A program made the translations under genes and the position numbers. A stretch of DNA of 64,000 nt from Jacaranda mimosifolia (lineage: Eukaryota > Streptophyta > Magnoliopsida > Lamiales > Bignoniaceae). The notes under the pieces were generated by a model. It had not been told where the DNA came from and searched no databases. It saw only the letters and a program-made list of their open reading frames with translations. Every line of letters starts with the position of its first letter. Position 1 is the first letter of the stretch. Of this stretch, positions 34,323-46,945 are shown piece by piece. The DNA is taken from the NCBI GenBank assembly GCA_018894105.1, contig CM032128.1, positions 24,657,001-24,721,000 of the forward strand, written 5' to 3'.

Positions 34323-35576
34323 TCAAGAGAGTGTTAAATGTAGAAATTAGTGGATTTTAATAATTATTTATGATCATTATATTGTGATACCCCATCCTAC
34401 ATAGACTAAATATTGAAAGAGTAACTGCTCCAAACTAGTATGAATTTTGGATCCTCTATTCTAATATATGTTTCATCTTCTATTCCATATCATAGATACA
34501 TACCAAATGTATATTGATCATCAATCAAATTTTTAAGGAAATAATTAATACACATAGCATGTATCATGAAATAGAAGATGAAACACCAATTGAAATAGAT
34601 GATATGAACTTACTGCCTACTGGCATGAGTGCTCGAAATTTCTAAATTATGTCAGCATCTACCACCTGCCTATGATTTTCCACTTGCATGTCCACAGTTC
34701 TGATACATCCATGCATTAATACATAATTTCAGATACCATCCATAGCATGCCTAGGCCAAAATATTTAAAGAAAGGAAACAAGAAAAATAAAAATCACTTT
34801 GCCAATACTGCTTTCCCTGAATCTAACCTTTTCATTTCACTTTTTCTATGGGGAGGTAAAATGAAAAGGAAAGCCCGGCTGATTCAAAAGATGCATTGCC
34901 AGAGTTGCATCTTCAGTTAGATTATGATTTGCAGCATAGCTGTAAAGAACAGGGGATGGAACAGAACGAAATGGATGACATAACAAGAAATAAAAATACT
35001 TCCTCTTATCTTTCCCAAACTTAAAGAACATTAATCCTCGGAATTTCCTAAAAGGGACCCTTTTATAGGTTTCACCAATGAATTCCAAATGCATCATTCT
35101 AGTTAGATGGTTCTTGGCGACTACATATCTCGAAACACTGATTCCGATCACAGCATTTTCTATTCTCTTTCCATTTTCCATGTCAGGGCAAAGATTTATA
35201 CCTCAACCCCGGCACCCAAAAATAAGGAAATCAAACAAACAACTGTTACAAACAACATTAATTAAACATTAAGCCTAAACTTATTGGTATTAACCTTTAC
35301 AACAATCGCATATAAACCAATCACAATCGACTCAATCAATTGTAAACTTATTTAAGCATCTATACTATGCTAACAAACAAGTATATATACAGATTCAGAA
35401 GATATTTTAACTCCCACATAAATACTTCATAATTACGATAGCAAGACAGATACATGGAACAATTACCTACTAAACATTCCGACAACATGAAGAGAATCGC
35501 GTTTGGTTGAGGGAAACAACGCCAATTGGGTTTGCCGAACTTTAAATTGTTGCAAGAAATTTCCTCTCAGCTCCAT
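29901..35576 (-). CDS. GNAT-family N-acetyltransferase, nine exons, 299 residues
   Basis: Predicted acetyl-CoA-dependent N-acetyltransferase. Exons: 35467-35576, 33701-33923, 33458-33510, 33260-33296, 32668-32739, 31844-31948, 31314-31470, 31096-31172 and 29901-29966. All introns are GT-AG, and the 900 bp splice into one open frame from ATG 35576 to TAA 29901. The acetyl-CoA loop RRQGIA (residues 233-238) fits the Q/R-x-x-G-x-G/A signature. The preceding strand YIANVCV and the C-terminal HVNADN...LYKKIGFK block are the other conserved GNAT parts. The block EEYWTAAWLRAEAHWE (about 109-124) is typical of a plant subgroup that I recall as plastid-linked GNATs related to Arabidopsis GNAT6/GNAT7. 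The N terminus (about 1-60), rich in basic, hydroxylated and hydrophobic residues with no early acidic cluster beyond Glu2, could be a plastid transit peptide. The substrate is not deducible. No defect is seen. Confidence 0.9.
32244..32567. mobile_element. Tourist-like MITE in intron 5 of the GNAT gene
   Basis: 324 bp. The left end GGGCCCATTTGTTTATGTTT and the right end on the other strand GAGCCCATTTAAATATGTTT are inverted and continue into TTTCA/CATTTTC blocks. TAA flanks both sides (32241-32243 and 32568-32570), fitting the TWA target of PIF/Harbinger elements. It lies wholly within the intron between 32667 and 31949 and leaves the splice sites untouched. Confidence 0.82.
32960..33003. repeat. 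(TTTTTA)n microsatellite in GNAT intron 4
   Basis: About seven TTTTTA units, seen directly, between exon 5 (32739) and exon 4 (33260) of the GNAT gene. Confidence 0.95.
34276..34322. repeat. (TAA)n microsatellite in GNAT intron 1
   Basis: About fifteen uninterrupted TAA/AAT units. A likely polymorphic marker. Confidence 0.95.
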
Positions 35577-36094
35577 ATTCTTCCACTTTTTCTTCGATTT
35601 TCTTTTTTCTTTTCTTTTTCCTGAGTTATTAAATCAGATGGGCGATGATAGATAAGCAACTAATGATATATGTAATATGAATTGAATCAGAATTTTCATC
35701 GGATTCTGATGTAGGCTACAAGAAATGGCAAGAAAAAGTGGGATTTGGGGAGGAAAGTAAAGGAAAATTTGGATTACTCCTGTAAAACGATATTCAGAGA
35801 AATAGGGAGGAGGGTAGGTCGACCGCGGATTTTGTTATATCCACTCTCCGATAAAATGGGTCCACAGATTAAATGAACGAGTCAAGAACGCGGTCGGCTG
35901 TTCTTTCATTGCTGAGGTCGGCCTTTTGTCCTTTCGTTTTAGATAATCCGTTCCTTTTTTGTGACGCAATGAAAGTCATTCAATTTTATATGCGAAATCA
36001 GCAAGTACAAAGGTTTTAACAAAAGAATTTTTATTCCAACTTCAAATAACAAGTGGATATTTATCAATTACTATAATTGTTGATAGTTGTTTGT

Positions 36095-36412
36095 ATCTTA
36101 CTAAGTATGTCTTAATTACAAGTCAACGGATCCAATATAATACAAAACATAATTTTGTTGAATAGCTTGAAGAACAATATTAGAATCATCAATTCTGGCC
36201 AATGGCCATTCCACCAAGATGTTTTTCTTCCTCAACAGTCACCAATATGTGAACATCGTTCATATACAATTTGCTACCTTGCTAAGGATGTCCCTAGCTT
36301 ACGTGTCCATGGATCCAATATATATAATATATAAGAGTAGACCACCCTATTTTGAATAGCTTGGAAGAACAATACAAACTGCCAACTCCGGCAATCCCAC
36401 CAAGATTTTTTC
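36095..36412 (+). repeat. Diverged tandem duplication, ~180-bp unit
   Basis: About 36095-36235 and 36278-36412 share CTWRCTAAGKATGTC, GGATCCAATATA, TTGAATAGCTTG, AAGAACAATA and CACCAAGATKTTTT in the same order. Non-coding and moderately diverged. Confidence 0.65.
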
Positions 36413-36513
36413 CACTTGTGGGAAGAACCTGGACGAATTTGAATTTATTAATATTGCAATTCTGCCAAATTTCCTATTAATTTTAATTTGCCACAATGGA
36501 CAACTAAACTAAA

Positions 36514-36539
36514 TTAAAGAAAGAAAGAAAGAAAGAAAT
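36514..36539. repeat. (AAAG)n microsatellite
   Basis: About six AAAG units, seen directly. Confidence 0.9.
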
Positions 36540-37414
36540 CTTTTCCCTAGTAATTCTTTTTTACAAGTTCAGTAATACTTTTCTAAGTTGTTGCCGGCAT
36601 TCAGAAAGCAATTAACCAGATGTGTGATATTTTCCAGTATTCTCCGAGCCTACTCTCTTTTGAATTCAAGATTTAGTTCAAACTTTTATACAATCAATCA
36701 AGAGGCATAACACTGAACACTATTCCATAAATTAGTTACTTGTCAGCTTAATTCCATGCCTTATTCATCTTTTGTTCTTAATAGGTGGTTTATATTCGAT
36801 CCTTTCATGATACTTGACCTGGCCAGATGGCATTTCATAACGGCTTGTCTGTAATATAACAGTATTAAAGTATTAATACTTGTCATCAAACCATCAAAAC
36901 ACCGTAAAAGATTCAATGAACAACTTGAAAAGTAGTAAAATAAGACAATTGATTGAATAGTTATTAGGTCGATGAAGATGTGTCAATTTTCCCAATATTT
37001 TTCTTTTTAATTGAGGAAGAATTCCTAATTTGAACATAACACACAGACAAACTATCATTTCCCCAACAATTGTTGCTAGAGCCCTTGGTGCCAACACATG
37101 CTAATGATCCCTTCCTCAACAATTTCTCCTCTTGGAAGTCGTACCTATCAAATCGCTGACCTTGACTTGAATATATTAATTATAGGCTCAAGTGTCTACT
37201 ACAGAACTAGAACCTATAGCTGCAAATGGTGCAACTCTAATTTTTAAATCATCTTGTAATTCAAAGGCCCACATTTGTACAACCAACAATCATCTTTCCT
37301 GCAATTGCCATGAGGATCGTTGCTGGCACGCAAGCCAACAATGCTCTAGATTAATATCCCAAAAATTGTTGCTACCAATTCCAAAGCTTAATCCCATGTC
37401 TCTCATTTACCTTC

Positions 37415-38108
37415 TGATGATGTCTTTTTTGGGTAAGATGAGCTTCCTAGTTTTTATCTGGTGGTCCAAATGGACTAGAAAGATGCATTGAGGATATGAG
37501 ATGCGGGTCGAATTCTACAATCAGTGAACAAATGTTAGGCTAGCAGAATGGGTCCTCGACTAAGACCATCTGATGCTTAAGTCGGTATTTGACCAAAGAA
37601 TAATTGGGCAGAGTAACAACTTAGAATGTATTAAGCATACCTTTGTCTTTGAGAAGAGGGTTTTTATAGTGTTTGGTGAGAGGTGGAAAAGATAATCTTT
37701 GCCCTAATATTGTTATATCTTATCTCTTTTGGGTAGGGGCATTCTAGGTCTTTTCAACCTAAATTAGCATTATATCCATGACCGACCGGCAATAAGGAGC
37801 TCCCTTACCACCATTAATGCGAAAGTGATGCGTCATCAGGGCCATTAAATGCGGATAGGATGGCAGGTCGATTGCATTTAATGCGGATGTAATGGGTGGC
37901 AGACGTGCCATTAATGCTCCTACGGCCAGGCAGCCACCCTCCTGTCTGCGTATTTTGACCTTTTCTATCAGGAGGATTCGACCTTTGAGGTCAATCTAAC
38001 CTCCAAAAATTTCAATGCATATGAATCTGCTTAGGCCTAGGACTTGGTTTGTTTGGGTTTCATACTAGGCCGATGTTCTTGTTAGACTTGTGGGATATAC
38101 CCACATCA
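37415..38108 (-). repeat. Tat element left LTR (3' LTR in element sense)
   Basis: 694 bp. The plus strand reads TGATGATGTC...CCCACATCA; in element sense it starts TGATGTGGGT, a form common in Tat-type LTRs. It aligns with 57364-58005 through GAACAAAYR, CGACCGGCAATAAGGAGCTC-like and CATTTAATRCGGATG blocks, with many substitutions, so the insertion is old. Confidence 0.88.
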
Positions 38109-38111
38109 TGA

Positions 38112-38125
38112 GTCCCCCCTACTCC
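38112..38125 (-). other. Tat element polypurine tract
   Basis: The minus strand reads GGAGTAGGGGGGAC shortly before the TGATGTGG LTR start, the standard position for plus-strand priming. Confidence 0.82.
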
Positions 38126-38552
38126 GTAGTCTGAACGACCCTGTAGAGGTCAAAGTAAGAAGTAGTGTGTTTTAATATTTCTGACCATTTCACTATCGAC
38201 CAGGATTTCGAAGGTAGGAACCGTTTTTCAATCTCAATCGGGGTTTTGAAGGCAGGAACCATTTTGGGGTGGTTACATTAATGTTCGTGCGCTGATGACT
38301 GGCGGTTACGTATTAATTGGCCATTAGCCAATCAATTTAATCGGTTGATATGTTGGCCCCAGCCTATAATTAGTCCTTTCTACTGCCTATTTACTACTTT
38401 TACCGCATCGTGGAGAGGTCGAGCTTGGGACAATTCTGGTCAAGTTTCAGCATTTTGCAATTCGTAGTTGCTGCTTTTATCTTGCGTAAGCCCCATTTCT
38501 CCTCTTACTTAATTTGTTTGTTCCAATTTCCATTTGTTTATTTTTGTTCATA

Positions 38553-41137
38553 GAAACGGCTAAGATTGTCAAGGAGGGTAGAGCTAAAAATTTTGATTCT
38601 AAGGTAACTCAGTCATTAAGTGCTTTGACTAGTTAGAATGATACTTTGGATGAGACGCCAAGTGGCAGGTCGGGTTCTCCTAGTGGGGCTGAGGGAGTAG
38701 ATGTCGTTGGGGCAGAAGTAGAGGTTGATGAGGGGGTTAGGCCTTCTAGCCCTATTATCGACGAGGCTAGTTCTTATGTGACTGTGGTCGACAAGGCGGG
38801 GCTTTCTGGGGAGGCCAACCAACCTCCCCGATTGAGGGGTAGGCTATTTACGATTGCTCATTATAGTGAAATCATATCTGAGGTAACCACGAATGATTTG
38901 AGGTTGACTAGGGCGAAATATTATGTCCTCGAGGAGTTTGATCTGATTAGGCCTAGGGGAAGGATAGGGTGCATACACCACTTGAAGGATGCATAACCAT
39001 TTTTAAGGATGCGTTAAAGTGTAGGCTTAGGTTTTCTCTTGCATAGCACATAGTCAACATGTTGAGAGGTCTCCGTGTATGCATAAATCGGCTATTGCCC
39101 AATTATTTTTCCCTTATATAAAGTTTTGCAGTTTTGATGGTGATTCACGGCCAACCCCATTCTTGGTCTAACTTTAGTAATATCTTCTATCTCCTGATGT
39201 CTCGAAAGTCGGGAGTACTGGGGAGTCAGGATTTTATTACCAAACTGCTCGACCTTGGAGGAAACTTTTGTGACCCTTCTTCTTCTCATGGTCAAACCTG
39301 GACGAAGAGGTATATCTATGTCCGAGCTCCCAGTGGGATTGATTTTAATATCCCCAAGGGTCGTGGATAGGTAGGATCGGATAAACAATTATGAGAATCG
39401 ACCTGGAATAATACTTTCATTCGAGATTTGCTCAAATTTGGAGAAATGGATGCATTTGAGTTCGCTAGGGAAAGGAACCTAGTTTTGGTGGGACTATCGA
39501 CCTCCTTACTGAGGTTGCAAACTAACATTTATTTAGGTAGAACTAACTTTTCTGTATTCATTCTGGTATGGCTTTGCATGTTATAGTTTTTGATTAGGAT
39601 AATGTGTGTTCTTGCAAGATGATCCATCATGAACCGAGCCCGAAAAATAGCGATGAGCAAGCAGCAAAAAGCTCAATAGCATCGTAAGGTTGCAGCTACT
39701 TGTCTGGATGTGGCATCTCAAGCTGCTAGGGCTGAACAAGTGCTCCATGCTACTCTACATCCCACCATTCGGAGCACGGGAGCAGCGTCTAGTCCGACAC
39801 CCCGACCTAAGAGGAAGACCACAGAGGTCAATGGATAGGGTGCTCCCAAGAAAACTACAGTCGACAACGGGAAAGAAAAGACTATTAATCCCGATGATGC
39901 CACTTATGAGACTATTTCCAACAAGCGATTGTGCAACTTACCTACATTTTTGGAGCTGCATTTTAGCCCAAAAGTCTGGGTATCAAACACTGCGACCATG
40001 ACAGGTACGGGCTCGATGGCCATGACTCCTTTAGCAATCCCTACTGCTAGTCTCTTCCAAAGAGATCAGAAAGAGATGTTTAATTACGAGCAGGTCGATA
40101 CCCTAAAGGTATTTGCGTATCATGTAAACATGGTAAAGTTCCATGCTAAGCAAATTATTTGATTTCGAGCGTGGTTGATTTTTAACATTGGTCTTTTTTT
40201 TATATGTAGTTTTTGACTCGCAGGTCGACCAACGGGGGTATAACCTCCATCGATAGTTTGAGCTTTGTGAAACTACCTGAAAAAGATTGGAGAAAAAGTG
40301 TGATGAGCTGGAGAAATAGCAGAATGATTTTTCCAAGACTCGGGTTGAGTCTCTAAAGTCGAGGATTGCGGAACTGGCTCAATAGCTCGACGAGAAGAAT
40401 GCTGAGCTCTCTACTGTTGTTGAGGAGAAAAGTCGACTGGAAGAGCAGTTGAAGAATTCAATGCCAGCGATAGAAGAGGCTTCAATATCTGGTCAGGCCC
40501 AGGATATGAGAGTTGTATTCGCTATGCTAGAGGCAAGTTTTTCAGAGTGTTGCCCGACATCCGAAAAGACAATGTACAGTAGTTTATGTTGAGTTCATTA
40601 TTCACTGATGCCAATGTAACCTTTAGCATTGATGATGCTAATGAGGCATTTGAGAAAGTCGTGAAGCAGCTCGAGTTCCTCGGTTATGAGATTCGAGTAG
40701 AAGATAAGGCTCGACTCAATGTTCTGAAAAATGAGCACCTTGAGAACTACGACGAGAATGCTCCCATTGAATAGGTCGAAGCTCCACCGCATCCCAAAGT
40801 CGTCGAGGTGGGGAAGGAATTTTCGATCGTCGGTGACTTTGCCTTGGAGATCAAAAATAATAAGGAGGATGTGGCACAGGTTTTCCCTACTATCGAACGC
40901 CCCTTCCTAAGAGATGAAGCTAGCCTTTCTCGACCTATGGGATTTCTTCATGCTGGATCGGACCAAGAGGTCAAGGGCCCACCCTTGGATGTCATCGTGG
41001 ACACTATAGATGAGCTCGCCAAAGCTATAAATGAAATTTCTACTCGAAGGAGTCGAAGAAAGGTTCCAACTCGAGCTGAAAAGTTCTTCTGTTTTGTAAT
41101 TGTTTTTGAATGGTGTAAAGCCCAGATGTGCAATTGA
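38553..41137 (+). pseudogene. Antisense ORF (aORF) of the Tat element, broken
   Basis: This region reads on the plus strand, opposite to the element's gag-pol, and lies between integrase and the 3' LTR. Pieces: 38646-38996 (acidic, Ser/Gly-rich head, then LRLTRAKYYVLEEFDL); about 39000-39370, similar to plant proteins labelled putative gypsy-type transposon (the Transposase_28-like domain, ending TWTKRYIYVRAPSG); about 40200-40480, charged and heptad-like (ESLKSRIAELA, AELSTVVEEKSRLEEQL), a probable coiled coil; and 40586-41137, ending in a basic stretch (SRRSRRKVPTRAEK). Several stops and frameshifts interrupt it. Such ORFs are known from Tat elements; their function is not established. Confidence 0.72.
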
Positions 41138-41823
41138 AAAATTCTCACTTTTATTTTCAAACATATGTTGGATGTTTCGAAAGTCTTAATGTTAATTCTA
41201 ACATATATTTTCTGTCGATTTTGTATATTATTGCTGATTATATTATGCGTCTATCATGTCACTTTAGTTTGACTGTGAGGTCGATTTAGATTTGCTTTAA
41301 GAATGATTTGACTGCGAGGTCGATTTAGATTTGCTTTAATAATAGGTCGACTTTCACTGTTAATAATTGGTTGGAAACCAACTTGATCAAACTTTATCAC
41401 GCGGTTGCATGGTCAAATTTAACATTCTTTAATAATTGGTCAGAAACCAACTTGATGATGCGACTATGAAGTTAGCAAAATTATATGCATTGAAAAGGCT
41501 TGTTCCTATTATACAATGGAGAGTTACAACCGTGCACTTTTCCTAAGAAGACTGGATCACATGCGATTTGGCAAGGCCAGATGAGATTACGAGATCTCAA
41601 TTTGCACATAAAACTTTTTTAAGTTTGTTACATTCCATGGTGGGGGGATCTCGTTTCCACTCATAGATGCTAGTCGATAAAAGTTATGTTTTGCCACTTT
41701 CACTACCGAGTATGGGCCTTCCTACTTTAGGTCGAGTTTACCAATGTTCTTTGAGATTTTGACCTTTTTGAGGACAAGATCGCCTATTTTGAAACATCCT
41801 GGCCTAACATTTTTGTCATAGTG

Positions 41824-44800
41824 TTAACTATAATTGACTTGTACCTTTGCATCTTTGTGAATGCTTGTTCGTAGCTCATTGATTGTCTCGAGGTCGAGTT
41901 GTCTTTCTGCTTCATTTTTGATCGGTTTATAATAAATTACCCCAACTGTGTGTTGAATTAATTCTACTAGGACTACTACTTCTGAGCCATAGGCCAGGCT
42001 GTAAGGGCTTAGTCCTGTGGCTGGTCTTAGGGTGGTCCTATAAACCCAAAGGACGCCTGGGAGGTTATCTGCCCAACTCTCTTTAGATCCTTCCAAGCGA
42101 CTTTTGATATGGTCCAAGATTGTTCTGTTAGTAACCTCCATTTGACCATTCGCTTATAGGTTTCATACTAAGGTGAAGTGTTGTCTGATTCCCAAGCTTT
42201 CGCACCAGTCTCTCATTCTCTTGCTTTGGAATTGGGTGTCATTGTCGGATATCAATATTTTCGAGAGACAAAGGCAAACCGATGATATTTTCTCATAAGA
42301 AACTCCTTATCTCTACATCTGTTATCTTTGGTACAGCTTCTGCCTCAACCCACTTAGTGAAATACTGTACTGCAACTAGCATGTATTTTCTTTGACCTGT
42401 AGCTTTTGAAAAAGATCCTATAATATCGATCGCCCATTGGTCGAAAGGCCAAGTACGTTGTGGCAGGATGGACATTTTGGAGCAAAGTCCATTGCATCCT
42501 TAAGTAAAGTTAACCAAAAATAGCCATGCCTAATGACCTTATTGGTCTAATGCCCGTCTCCAGAATGGTTTCCACAAGTACTGGCGTAGATCTCCTGTAG
42601 GATCTCTTATGCTTGTTCTGATGTCAGATACCTCAATGGGGTACCAGAGATAGATCTTTTATACAATTAACCAAACTCGTCGAGGGCAAACTTGGCTGCT
42701 TGTCCCCTTAATCTCTGACCTTCTGTTTTATCTTGTGGTAATTTTCCTTCTTTAAGGTAAGATTTTATTTTGTCCTGCCAATTGGGGCTTATTTCCTTAA
42801 TAACTAAGACCTGGCTCTAGTAGAGGTTACTTATGGTAGGCTTATCTGAGACCAAAAAGGTTAGGTTCTTTCTCTGCTACCTCTAGTTGAGCTGGTGAAT
42901 TTAGACAGTACATCTGCTCTGTCATTTTTCAACCTGGGTACCTGGCTGAGTGTAAATTTCTTAAACTATCATTCCAGTCTCCTACCCTCTGCGAGGTTTG
43001 TGTTCATGGTTATTTCTTTCACTTCAAAATTCCCTCCAAATTGTTTCACGACCAGATGCAAGTCTGTGATAGTTGTTAAACACTTGAGCCCTCTATTAAG
43101 GGCTATTTTCATACTCGCGCAATAAGGGCTTCTTGTTCCGCTTCATTGTTCGTGATCGGGTAGTCAAGTTTGATGGCAAAATCATACTCTTCAGCATGAA
43201 GAGAGTGCAAGGAAATTCTTGCTCCACCTTCGGAAGATGTGGCTGATCCGTCAACATGCAAGGACCAAATCGGTAGTTGTTGTTCGACCACAATAGGGAG
43301 ATCGACATTCTTTAATGCAAAATCTACCAACACTTGGGCTTTTATAATTGTTTAGGGTTGAAACTTGATGTTGAATGCTCCTAAAACAATGGCCCATTTG
43401 GTTAGTCTTTCGGACATGTCAAGCTTGGACAACACCTATTTCAAGGGCTAGTTTATCAAAACTATAATGGCGTATTATAGGAAATAAGGTCTTAGCTTTC
43501 TTGCTGCCGTGATCAAGGCGAGGGCGAATTTTTCAATCTCCAAATAGTTGTGCTCGGAGGCTGCAGGACTTTGCTGGTGTAGTGTATAGGTTTATGCAAG
43601 CCTTACTGAGTGGATATCAAAACCGAACTGATAGTTGCTGCAAAAACTGCCAAGTATAGGTATAAGACCTCTCAGACCGCAAGCTTGGCAAGCAGTGGTA
43701 GGATGGTCAGATATTGCTTTAGATTGACCAGAGCCTAGTCGCATTTTTCTATCCATTGAAACTTCCTCACATTTTTGTGGATCTTGAAAAATGGTAAACT
43801 TTTATTTGCCAATTGGGTAATAAATCGTCCTAGAGCAATGTTCCTTTCGACTAGTCTTTGAACGTCTTTTATTGCATTAGGCAGTAAAATATCTTGAATT
43901 ACCTGTATCTTTTGTAGATTAGCTTCAGTGTCTTTCCGGCTGACCATGTAGCCCAAGAACTTTCCACCACATACTCCGAATGTGTATTTGTTAGGATTAA
44001 GTTTCATGCTAAAGCCTTTAAGATTGAAATGTGTGGTCGAGGTCAAATAACTGGTTTAATTTATTTTTTATCTTAACAATCATATCATCCACATAGACTT
44101 CCATGGATTGGCCGATCTTGCTCTTAAACATGAAGTTTACCAGTCTTTGGTAAGTTGTTCCCGCATTTTTTAAGCCGAATGACACAACCAAGAAACAATA
44201 TAAACCATTTGGGACCACAAAGGCAATTTATCCCTATCCTCAAAAGCCATGAGGATTTGGTAATATCCTTGGAAAGCATCCATCATGCTAAAGAGATCGC
44301 AACCTATTGTTAAATCAACTAATAAGTCTATTTGAAGCAGTGGGTAAAGGTCTTTAGGGCATGCTTTATTCAAATTAGTGAAATCATTATACATTCTCCA
44401 TTTACCCTCATTCTTAGGGATAAGGACTACATTACACAACCAACTAGAATATTGAATTTCTACTATGTAGCTCGCTTCTAAAAGTTTGTTGATCTCTTCC
44501 TCAATGATCCAACATCTCTTAGTATTGAACGTTCTAGTTTTCTGTTTTATTTGTTTGAAGGATAGGCCTACGTTCAGGTGGTGGACAATGACCTGGCGGT
44601 CGATTCCCTAGAGGTCGAATGCTTTCATGTAAAGACATCAATGTTCTTCTTAAGAAAATCAGCCAACATGCATTCTATGTTGCCTCCCAAGTCCTTATCC
44701 TTGTGGTCTTGTCCAGATTCCCAGGTTCCAGTTATATGTTTTTGAGTTCTTCTACTGGCTCAACCATAGTCTCTTCCCTCTTTTTTTTCTTGTTTGTCTA

Positions 44801-45283
44801 TCCCTTCTCAGCTTCTATTACTGGATGTCCCCTGAGGATTTCAGTTTTGGTTGGAGTTTTTGCTTACCTGGCTCGACCGAAATAGTGTAGCAATGCTATG
44901 CTTCCTTCATATTGCAAAGCAATTCTTCGGTACCAGCCATTGTCGTTTAACTTTCATATGATAGGTTATAGCTACTGCTTCGAAATTATTAAGTGCTGGT
45001 CTCTCGATTATGGCATTATAAGTAAATAGTGCATCAATGACCAGTTAGTTGACCATGAGTGTGTGTCTTTGGGCGCTTCCCCAAATGATGTGGATAAGTC
45101 GATAGATACAACTAGTATGATCTCTGAACCACCGAATCTGACCAACGGTGTATGAACTATTTCAAACTTCAACTTTCCCAACTCTATTCTTTCTAATATC
45201 AACAATAACATTACGTTAGTAGAGCTGCCATTGTCAACCTTGATCTTTGTTACTTCAAAATTTGCAATCTCAACAGCCACCAT
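41824..45283 (-). pseudogene. Tat element pol region (PR, RT, RNase H, IN), broken
   Basis: In element order: protease near 45008-45283 with VDNGSSTNV, where the family usually has D-G-G-S-S; RT 43735-44439 in three overlapping frames (KWRMYNDFTNLNKACPKD, FGLKNAGTTYQRLVN, EVYVDDMIVK, FLGYMVSRK); a Tat-type RNase H at 43109-43333 (LHVDGSATS, TNNEAEQEALIA); and integrase 41824-42475 (WPFDQWAIDIIGSF, AVQYFTKWVEAEAV, then VLWVYRTTLRPATGLSPYSLAYG). Frameshifts and stops separate each piece, so no functional enzyme is encoded. The YVDD box itself is retained. Confidence 0.88.
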
Positions 45284-45769
45284 GAATGGGCAATCTAATT
45301 TGCTCTTTGCTCTTCAACCTCATAAGTGAAAGAGGTCAGAATATGAAAAGGAAATAAGGTATGTGTTAGTGGAAAGCTGAAAAATTATCTTAGTCGGCAT
45401 AAACTAGGCTAATTCGAGTTGTCACTGCGCTTGTCTCCTTGTTGATTTAGAGTCCTCTCGCATTGGTCCTTCTGCAATGGTATCAATCGTGCCTCTTAAG
45501 GGGGCGTTCTTCTTCTACCTTTCTTTTTCCCTTATCGTCTTTTCTTTGGCTGACTGACCATTCTTTATGGGAAGTCTGCTATAGTTGGGCCATTACTTGC
45601 TTAGCTTTCTCATCGACATATTTTTTCAAGTGGCCTTGTCATATGAGTCATTCAATTTCATCTTGAAGATTAAAGCAATCTTCTATATCATGGCCCTTCT
45701 ACTTGTGAAAATGGTAATATTTCTTGGAGTTTTTCATAGCCGGTGTTGCATTAAGTTTTCTTGGTCTTT

Positions 45770-46337
45770 TTAGGAGTTTGTTATTTTGGATGGTGAACAA
45801 GACCTTTTTTTAGGAGTATTCAGTAAGGTATAGTTGTGAAACCTCTTGATAGGAGATCGGTAACTATCTTTTTGATGTCTATCGTCTTTATTTTTTCCTT
45901 TCTTTTTATCGCTCTCCCCATTTCCATATTTCATCTTATTCATGTCTTTTTGGGTCATGTATCTCTCTATGAGGTCGAGGAGCTCTTCCCTTGTTCGTGG
46001 TCTCTCTCTGACTAAAGCATTGGCACACTCCTTGAGCCTCAGTCCAAGGAACAGCATGTCGATAAAAAATTCGATCCTAGGGTTATAAATTTTTAGCACC
46101 TTGGTATTGAATCTGGAAAAGAAATCCCGAAGAGACTCTCATTTGTTTTGTTTCACTATGTGTAGATGAGTGTCGGGAGTTTTGCTTTCCTCCTACTGGC
46201 AAATTGGTGAAGGAATTTATCGCAAAGCTGGTCATAGGAAAAGATAGATACAGGTTCCAACTTAACAAACTATTCAATTGTAACTCCCTAGAAGGTGCTA
46301 ACCAATATTTTGGCTTAGATATGGTCATTGTGGCCAT
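45770..46337 (-). pseudogene. Tat element gag fragment
   Basis: Two frames overlap. Around 46100-46260 one reads SYDQLCDKFLHQFASRRK, and 45770-46099 carries ALVRERPRTREELLDLIERY followed by a lysine-rich tail; both match plant Gypsy gag. The end of the capsid domain is present. The upstream gag start (46338-46945) is unreadable, and Copia 3 then interrupts the element. Confidence 0.78.
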
Positions 46338-46945
46338 GGAGCTACATCATGTGCTCAAATTAAAGTAAGTGCTCATTGGGGTCGATTGATCCGTCATACC
46401 TGGGCAGTTCAATTGAGATTTTTGCATCGATTGCTATGTATTCCTCAATTATATGGGAATGAATAGCGATACCCTTTTCTCATCAAAGTCTAGGGGCGTT
46501 GTTGAGTTGGATTCTTTTAGTGTTTCTCCTTGAAATATCTTACAGTCATTTGTTCAGTTGTTGGACTTGTTGTGATACCTCATCCCATTCATCTTGGTCT
46601 GCTCGGGACAAGCTTTTACTTGGTTAAGGTCTCTAGCGGTCGACCCTCTTACGTTGCTGGGCTTGATTAGGTTGGGTGAAGTGTTCTACTGAATCTACAA
46701 CTTCCTCGCGAGGTTGATGGTGAGTTTCATCTCACGGGAAATGACTAGGGCTAACATTACATCTACTAGGATTACGATGCACTTCATTCCTTATTTTGTC
46801 CTTGCGCAAAGGTCTCTCTTCCTGGCAGGAGAGGTGCGGTGTGGCACTAACTATAGCCGTGGGTTAGTTATTATGCCTCTGCAAGGCGGCAGACAGCTTC
46901 TATGCCGATATCTGGTCACTAATCATTTGCATGAACTGAGGAATG
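46338..46945 (-). other. Tat element 5' gag and leader remnant, no clean ORF
   Basis: This stretch belongs by position to the Tat element between gag and the Copia 3 insertion. Short frames exist on both strands, but none shows a domain I can name. Confidence 0.55.

Larger units (their letters stand above)
35577..37414. other. 5' region of the GNAT gene and intergenic DNA
   Basis: Bases 35577-35900 are the likely 5' UTR and promoter of the GNAT gene on the minus strand; I cannot fix a TATA box. The rest has no supported gene. A 99-residue open frame at 37192-37491 runs into the Gypsy LTR and has no known domain. Confidence 0.5.

Noticed and set aside
37192..37491. 99-residue frame with many cysteines
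   Set aside because: No known domain, and it crosses into the Gypsy LTR at 37415, so it is not a host gene.
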